A stretch of 64,000 nt of DNA from Pseudomonas sp. CFII64 (GTDB taxonomy: Bacteria; Pseudomonadota; Gammaproteobacteria; Pseudomonadales; Pseudomonadaceae). The first letter of the stretch is position 1. Each line of letters begins with the position of its first letter. The notes beneath the pieces were generated by a model. It saw nothing but the letters and a program-made list of their open reading frames with translations. It did not search any database and was not told where the DNA came from. Below, piece by piece: positions 59,488 through 64,000 of this stretch. The stretch spans positions 1-64,000 of the forward strand of contig NZ_ATLO01000035.1 in the NCBI RefSeq assembly GCF_000416235.1. Direction: 5' to 3'. A program made the position numbers and the translations under genes.

Positions 59488-60825
59488 TTATCCTTGAGTG
59501 CGGCACCATTGGGCCGGATCACTTGGGCGACCCTGCTGACGAATAGCGAAATACAACGCTGTAGCTTCTTGACCGCCACTGTTGCCTACCGTGGAAATTG
59601 CTTCACCTGCTTTAACAACGTCACCCGCCTGCTTGAGCAAACTCTGATTGTGACCGTACAAACTCAAATAGCCGTTGCCATGGTCGAGAATGACCAGAAG
59701 CCCCGAGCCGCGCAACCAGTCCGCGAACACCACCCGACCGCCGTGCACGGCATGCACCTGGCTGCCCGCAGCGGCATTGATCATCACGCCATCCCAGGTC
59801 GAACGGGCATCGTCGCCGCGTGCTTCGCCGAAACGCGCTAACAATCGACCATCAACGGGCCATGGAAGTTTGCCCTTGGCCTCTGCAAAAGGCCCGCCAT
59901 AGGAAACTCCGGCGCTGGAAACCATCGCGCCGGGCGACTTGACCGGACGGCGTGGCGCTTCTTCAGGCTCTTCCTTGCTGTCATCGCGAGTCTTGTTGCG
60001 CTCTGCCAGGGCTTGAGCTTGAGCCTGAGCTTCACGCTGGCGCTTTTCTTCAGCCTCGCGTGCGGCAATCAGGGCTTTCTGGCGCGCTTCTTCGGCTTCG
60101 CGAGCCTGACGCGCCAGGGTTTCTTCAATGGTCTTGAGGACTTTGGCCAGATCGGCCTGGTCCTGCTGCCGCGATTGCAGCTTCTGGTCGCGGGCCTTGT
60201 AGTCCTGATTCAGCTTGGCCAGCACCTTCTGGCGTTCCTGGCGAACCTTGTCGAGTTCCTCGCGCTGGTCATCCAGCGTGCTTTTCTGCACCAGCAATTG
60301 CGCCTGTTGCAGGTCGATGTCCTTGCCGACCGCTGCCAGTTGGCGCAGCGTTTCGTTGAACGTGTGCAGCTGTGCCAGACGCGCCTGACTCATGTAATCG
60401 TAATAGGTCAGCGTGCGGGCGAATTTTTCCGGGTGTTGCTGATTAAGCAGCAGTTTCAGGTATTCCTGCCGACCGCTCTGATAAGCGGCGCGTGCCTGAA
60501 TAGCTATTAACCGTTGTTGCTCAACGCGCTGGGCTTGCAACTTCTTTTTTTCCTGGTCGAGCCGTTGCAGCTCGACTTCGGTCTTTTTTAGTTCCTTTTG
60601 CAGGACCTCGACCTGCTTTTCCAGCTTCCCCATTTCGGTTTCAGTGCCGCGCAGATCCTTTTGCACGCCGGTTTTTTCTTCCTGCAACTTGCCCAGGGCT
60701 TTTTGCAGCTCAACGACATCCTGACGCGCAGCATCAATCTGTTTTTGGGTTTGCGCACGCTCATCATCGGCAAACGCCGGATTGAGCAGGCAGATCAGAG
60801 CAAGGGCGATAAAGGCGCGGAGCAT
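59488..60825 (-). CDS. envC: murein hydrolase activator EnvC
   Basis: 445 aa. Signal peptide about 1-19 (FIALALICLLNPAFA). Long coiled coil at about 22-250 (TQKQIDAARQDVVELQKALG, LQKELKKTEVELQRLDQEKK). C-terminal LytM (M23) domain at about 320-445 with KGKLPWPVDGRLLARFGEAR, GVMINAAAGSQVHAVHGGRV, DHGNGYLSLYGHNQSLLKQA. The zinc residues are degenerate, as in EnvC, which activates AmiA/AmiB amidases at the division site instead of cutting itself. First gene of the cell-wall set after gpmI. Confidence 0.95.
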   Translation of the reverse strand: MLRAFIALALICLLNPAFADDERAQTQKQIDAARQDVVELQKALGKLQEEKTGVQKDLRGTETEMGKLEKQVEVLQKELKKTEVELQRLDQEKKKLQAQRVEQQRLIAIQARAAYQSGRQEYLKLLLNQQHPEKFARTLTYYDYMSQARLAQLHTFNETLRQLAAVGKDIDLQQAQLLVQKSTLDDQREELDKVRQERQKVLAKLNQDYKARDQKLQSRQQDQADLAKVLKTIEETLARQAREAEEARQKALIAAREAEEKRQREAQAQAQALAERNKTRDDSKEEPEEAPRRPVKSPGAMVSSAGVSYGGPFAEAKGKLPWPVDGRLLARFGEARGDDARSTWDGVMINAAAGSQVHAVHGGRVVFADWLRGSGLLVILDHGNGYLSLYGHNQSLLKQAGDVVKAGEAISTVGNSGGQEATALYFAIRQQGRPSDPAQWCRTQG

Positions 60826-60930
60826 GGGGGTGGGCGATACCGAGGAATTGTGAGAAAAAATGACAGGCCTAGTATGCCCGCCATAACTAGCAAAAAAAAT
60901 GCCTCTTCATTAAAGCTTGAGGCCATACGT

Positions 60931-60968
60931 AGAAAAAAACCGGCGTTGTCGTTGCCAACAAGCCGGTT
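60931..60968 (-). terminator. terminator of gpmI
   Basis: On the minus strand AACCGGC...GCCGGTT stem, followed by TTTTTTT. Starts 10 bp after the gpmI stop. Confidence 0.85.
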
Positions 60969-60977
60969 CAATGCCCT

Positions 60978-62513
60978 TTATTCCGCCACGAGGATCGAAG
61001 TGCCGGTCATTTCTTCGGGTATGGCCAACCCCAGCAGTTCCAGCATGGTCGGCGCGACGTCGGCCAGCACGCCGCCTTCACGCACCTTGAGCTTGCGCTT
61101 GCCGATATAGATGAAGGGCACCGGTTCCGACGTGTGAGCGGTATGGGCCTGGCCGGTGTGGTCGTCGGTCATCTGCTCGACGTTGCCGTGGTCAGCCGTG
61201 ACCAGCGCTTCGCCGCCGACCTTTTCCAGCGCCTCGGCGATTCGGCCGACGCAGACATCCAGATATTCCACGGCTTTGATTGCCGCTTCCATGATGCCGC
61301 TGTGCCCAACCATGTCGCCGTTGGCGTAGTTGACCACAATCACGTCGTAACGCTGGTGCTCGATGGCATCGACGATACGGTCGGTGACTTCCGGCGCGCT
61401 CATTTCCGGTTGCAGGTCGTACGTGGCGACTTTCGGCGACGGGATCAGGATGCGCTCTTCGCCGGGGAACGGTTCTTCCCGGCCGCCGGAGAAAAAGAAC
61501 GTCACGTGGGCGTACTTTTCGGTCTCGGCAATGCGCAGCTGGGTCTTGCCGTTGGCGGCGAGGTATTCGCCCAGCACGTTTTTAAGGCTGCCGGCGGCAA
61601 ATGCCGAGGGTGCCGGAATGCTTGCGGCGTATTGGGTGAGCATGACGAAACCGGCCAGTTTCGGCTGACGGGCGCGCTCGAAATCCTTGAAATCGTCTTC
61701 GACGAATACCCGTGTCAGCTCCCGGGCACGGTCGGCGCGGAAGTTCATGAACACCACGGCGTCGCCATCTTCGACTTTGACGCGTTCGCCAATGCTGGTG
61801 GCTTTGACGAATTCGTCGTTCTCGTCGCGCTCGTAAGCGGCTTGCAGACCGGCCACGCTGCTGGCGGCCTGGAATTGCGACTCGCCGTCGACGATCAGGT
61901 TGTAGGCCTGGGAAACGCGGTCCCAGCGGTTGTCGCGGTCCATGGCGAAGTAACGGCCGATGATGCTGGCGGTGCGGCCCTTGCCCAGGCGTGTGAACGT
62001 GGCGTCCATCAGCTCCAGGGATTTCTGCGCGCTGCGCGGCGGCGTGTCGCGACCGTCGAGGAACGCGTGCAGGTAGATTTTTTCAGCGCCGCGCTGGGCG
62101 GCCAGTTCAGCCATGGCCACCAGGTGGTCCTGATGGCTGTGAACGCCGCCGTCGGAGAGCAGGCCGAGAATATGCACGGCCTTGCCCGCGCCAACCGCTT
62201 TGTCCACGGCGGTGCAGATGGTCGGGTTGGTGAAGAAATCGCCATCACGGATCGATTTGGTCACCCGGGTGAAATCCTGATACACCACGCGGCCGGCACC
62301 GAGGTTCATGTGCCCGACTTCAGAGTTGCCCATCTGCCCGTCCGGCAAACCGACGTCCATGCCCGAGCCGGAAATCAGGCCGTTGGGCATGGTCTTGTAC
62401 AAGCGGTCCATGACCGGCATTTTGGCGGCCAGAATGGCGTTGCCTTCGCGGTGCTCGCTGTGTCCGAAGCCGTCCAGAATGATCAGGACCAAAGGTTTTG
62501 GCGTGGTAGTCAT
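60978..62513 (-). CDS. gpmI: 2,3-bisphosphoglycerate-independent phosphoglycerate mutase
   Basis: 511 aa, alkaline-phosphatase-type enzyme of glycolysis, Mn-dependent. Metal and nucleophile motifs: PLVLIILDGFGHSEHREGNA, DGQMGNSEVGHMNLGAGRVV with catalytic Ser64, VVNYANGDMVGHSGIMEAAI, ALVTADHGNVEQMTDDHTGQ. Start at ATG 62513 gives MTTTPKPLVL; a GTG three codons upstream is also possible. The GAGTGGGA before the ATG is the likely ribosome site. Confidence 0.97.
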   Translation of the reverse strand: MTTTPKPLVLIILDGFGHSEHREGNAILAAKMPVMDRLYKTMPNGLISGSGMDVGLPDGQMGNSEVGHMNLGAGRVVYQDFTRVTKSIRDGDFFTNPTICTAVDKAVGAGKAVHILGLLSDGGVHSHQDHLVAMAELAAQRGAEKIYLHAFLDGRDTPPRSAQKSLELMDATFTRLGKGRTASIIGRYFAMDRDNRWDRVSQAYNLIVDGESQFQAASSVAGLQAAYERDENDEFVKATSIGERVKVEDGDAVVFMNFRADRARELTRVFVEDDFKDFERARQPKLAGFVMLTQYAASIPAPSAFAAGSLKNVLGEYLAANGKTQLRIAETEKYAHVTFFFSGGREEPFPGEERILIPSPKVATYDLQPEMSAPEVTDRIVDAIEHQRYDVIVVNYANGDMVGHSGIMEAAIKAVEYLDVCVGRIAEALEKVGGEALVTADHGNVEQMTDDHTGQAHTAHTSEPVPFIYIGKRKLKVREGGVLADVAPTMLELLGLAIPEEMTGTSILVAE

Positions 62514-62720
62514 AGATCCCACTCGTGGCTGATGAAGTTAAATTAAAAAAGGATCGGCATTTTAGGGGCTGTTGTTGTTCAATTGCGAGCCGCGTTGCCG
62601 GGTCCAATCCTGTGCGCAAGGCATTAAAGGTGCTCAAAACGTGTCAGCGCCGTACGGGCTTTGGCCGATCTTGGGTGCTGTGTATACTGGCCGACATTTT
62701 AACGCCCCTGGAACCTACCG

Positions 62721-63134
62721 ATGGTTGATCACCTGATTGCATTTGCCACGAACCACTATTTGATCACTGGCGCCTTCGTCATCCTGCTGGCGTTGCTGAT
62801 CGCCTACGAGATGAGCAAAGGCGGTCGCAGCCTGAGCACGCGTGAGCTCACGGCGCTGGTCAACAGTGATCAGGGTGTAGTCATCGACGTCCGTTCGACC
62901 AAGGATTACGCGGCGGGCCACATCGTCGGCGCGCTGAGTTTCCCTCAGGACAAAATCCTGACCCGCACCGCCGAGCTTGAAAAGCACAAGGCCAAGACCC
63001 TGATCATCGTGGATGCCCACGGCCAGCACGCCGGCACCACTGCTCGCGAGCTGCTCAAATCGGGTTTCACCGCAGCCAAACTGTCGGGCGGCGTTTCCAG
63101 CTGGCGCGCAGACAATCTTCCTTTGGTGAAATGA
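62721..63134 (+). CDS. rhodanese-like domain membrane protein
   Basis: 137 aa. N-terminal membrane helix (LITGAFVILLALLIAYEMSK, about 14-33). Rhodanese domain: VVIDVRSTKDYAAGHIVGAL, TLIIVDAHGQHAGTTARELL, AAKLSGGVSSWRADNLPLV. The usual catalytic Cys is replaced: the loop reads VDAHGQHAG, so sulfur transfer is unlikely by the standard mechanism. Located one base before grxC in the conserved rhodanese-grxC-secB cluster. Confidence 0.92.
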   Translation: MVDHLIAFATNHYLITGAFVILLALLIAYEMSKGGRSLSTRELTALVNSDQGVVIDVRSTKDYAAGHIVGALSFPQDKILTRTAELEKHKAKTLIIVDAHGQHAGTTARELLKSGFTAAKLSGGVSSWRADNLPLVK

Positions 63135-63135
63135 A

Positions 63136-63390
63136 ATGGCAGAAGTCATCGTCTATTCCAGCGATTATTGCCCTTATTGCATTCGCGCCAAGCAATTGCT
63201 GCAGAGCAAGAGCGTGGCATTCGAAGAAATCAGAGTCGATGGCAAGCCGCAAGTTCGCGCCGACATGGTGAAGAAGGCCGGTCGTACCTCGGTACCGCAG
63301 ATCTGGATCGGTTCGACCCATGTCGGTGGATGCGATGAACTCTTTGCCCTGGAGCGCGCCGGCAAGCTCGACGCGCTGCTGACAGCCTGA
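63136..63390 (+). CDS. grxC: glutaredoxin 3
   Basis: 84 aa. Glutathione-dependent disulfide reductase. VIVYSSDYCPYCIRAKQLLQ carries the C-P-Y-C active site at about 12-15, RTSVPQIWIGSTHVGGCDEL has the cis-Pro TVP-like loop and the GSH-binding GGCDE. Starts 1 bp after the rhodanese stop, so the genes are translationally linked. Confidence 0.97.
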   Translation: MAEVIVYSSDYCPYCIRAKQLLQSKSVAFEEIRVDGKPQVRADMVKKAGRTSVPQIWIGSTHVGGCDELFALERAGKLDALLTA

Positions 63391-63431
63391 TTCCAAACCC
63401 TACTAGACCCTAAAAGTAAGAAGGATCTGAG

Positions 63432-63920
63432 ATGACTGATCAACCGACCAACGGCACCGTTGCCAACGAAGAAGACGCACCGCAATTCTCGTTGCAGCGC
63501 ATTTATGTTCGCGACCTGTCGTTCGAAGCACCGAAAAGCCCGGCGATTTTCCGTCAAGAGTGGACGCCTACCGTCAGCCTTGACCTGAACACCCGTCAGA
63601 AAGCACTGGAAGGCGATTTCTACGAAGTCGTGCTGACCTTGTCCGTTACCGTGAACAACGGCGACGAAGTGGCCTTCATCGTTGAAGTCCAGCAAGCCGG
63701 TATCTTCCTGATCAAGGGTCTGGATCAGGGCGCAATGAGCCACACATTGGGCGCGTTCTGCCCGAACATCCTGTTCCCGTATGCTCGCGAAACCATCGAC
63801 AGCCTGGTTGTCCGTGGCTCGTTCCCGGCGCTGATGCTGGCTCCGGTGAACTTCGATGCCTTGTACGCGCAAGAGCTGCAGCGCATGCAGGAAGCTGGCG
63901 AAACACCTACTGTTCAGTAA
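63432..63920 (+). CDS. secB: protein-export chaperone SecB
   Basis: 162 aa. Holds precursor proteins unfolded and passes them to SecA. FSLQRIYVRDLSFEAPKSPA, TPTVSLDLNTRQKALEGDFY, EVQQAGIFLIKGLDQGAMSH, LGAFCPNILFPYARETIDSL are all SecB hallmarks. GTAAGAAGGATCTGAG precedes the ATG. It is last in the cluster, followed by a terminator. Confidence 0.98.
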   Translation: MTDQPTNGTVANEEDAPQFSLQRIYVRDLSFEAPKSPAIFRQEWTPTVSLDLNTRQKALEGDFYEVVLTLSVTVNNGDEVAFIVEVQQAGIFLIKGLDQGAMSHTLGAFCPNILFPYARETIDSLVVRGSFPALMLAPVNFDALYAQELQRMQEAGETPTVQ

Positions 63921-63938
63921 GTGTTGCTGCTGGACTGA

Positions 63939-63967
63939 AAAAGCGCCTTTCGGGGCGCTTTTTTTTG
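63939..63967 (+). terminator. Rho-independent terminator after secB
   Basis: AAAAGCGCC-TTTCG-GGGCGCTTTTTTTT, a strong GC stem with an 8 nt T-run 20 bp past the secB stop. Confidence 0.92.
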
Positions 63968-64000
63968 GGACCGTTTAGCCGCCCCCGGCCCGTAATTGGA

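Noticed and set aside
61134..62546. 470 aa plus-strand frame antisense to gpmI
   Set aside because: Antisense shadow; no ribosome site and no recognisable domain.

Overview
The window is chromosomal DNA from a Pseudomonas, most likely of the P. fluorescens group. Three things support this. The gene order secB-grxC-rhodanese-gpmI-envC-ctpA-deacetylase-hisF-hisA-hisH-hisB and asmA-mutY-yggX-tRNA-Phe is typical of the genus. Pseudomonas-type REP palindromes lie between many genes. The proteins (OprD porin, Aer-type receptor, AguA, FecI/FecR/FoxA-like set) are those expected of a pseudomonad. Most of the sequence is high-GC core or flexible genome. One stretch, about 25.5-31.6 kb, is visibly AT-rich and foreign.

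Layout. 1-3.4 kb: dTDP-L-rhamnose operon rfbB-rfbA-rfbC-rfbD on the minus strand, with rfbD cut by the window edge. 3.6-8.4 kb: a kinase/M23-like/aminotransferase fusion protein, agmatine deiminase and a small unknown protein. 8.6-16.4 kb: OprD-family porin, AraC regulator, XapX protein, NADPH:quinone-type oxidoreductase, Aer-like chemoreceptor, YcaC-like hydrolase, double-CAP secreted protein and PH-like protein. 16.4-18.7 kb: NTF2-like protein, a DUF3077-type protein with a structured leader, a RelB/ParE-type toxin-antitoxin pair and a small membrane protein. 18.8-25.3 kb: ECF sigma factor, FecR and TonB receptor with a Fur-box-like site, then a LysR regulator divergent from a two-gene operon.

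25.5-35.3 kb: a genomic island inserted at the 3' end of tRNA-Thr(UGU). It carries a P4-type integrase next to the tRNA, a second tyrosine-recombinase-like gene with a small partner, and a DnaA-box cluster. Its cargo is a two-gene Thoeris anti-phage system (ThsA SIR2-SLOG and ThsB TIR), a DUF3892 protein, a membrane-anchored coiled-coil protein and an unrecognised Cys-rich protein with a HEPN-like R-x4-H motif. The left edge holds degraded copies of the right-end sequences, which suggests successive insertions at one site.

35.4-46.7 kb: J-domain membrane protein, Dps, a methyltransferase, an amino-acid binding protein, a GabP-like permease behind a sigma-54-type promoter, cytochrome b561, an AraC regulator divergent from a fatty acid desaturase, a ParDE pair and tRNA-Phe. 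46.7-64 kb: conserved core with yggX-mutY, an AsmA protein, a PanZ-like acetyltransferase, an OFA-family transporter, the hisBH-DUF2164-hisA-hisF cluster (broken up by REP elements), a binding protein, the deacetylase-ctpA-envC cell-wall set, gpmI, and rhodanese-grxC-secB.

The most interesting material is the tRNA-Thr island: the Thoeris pair, the uncharacterised HEPN-like protein beside it, and the signs of stacked insertions. No CRISPR array, rRNA operon or complete insertion sequence was seen. All functional calls were made by reading the sequence, without database searches.
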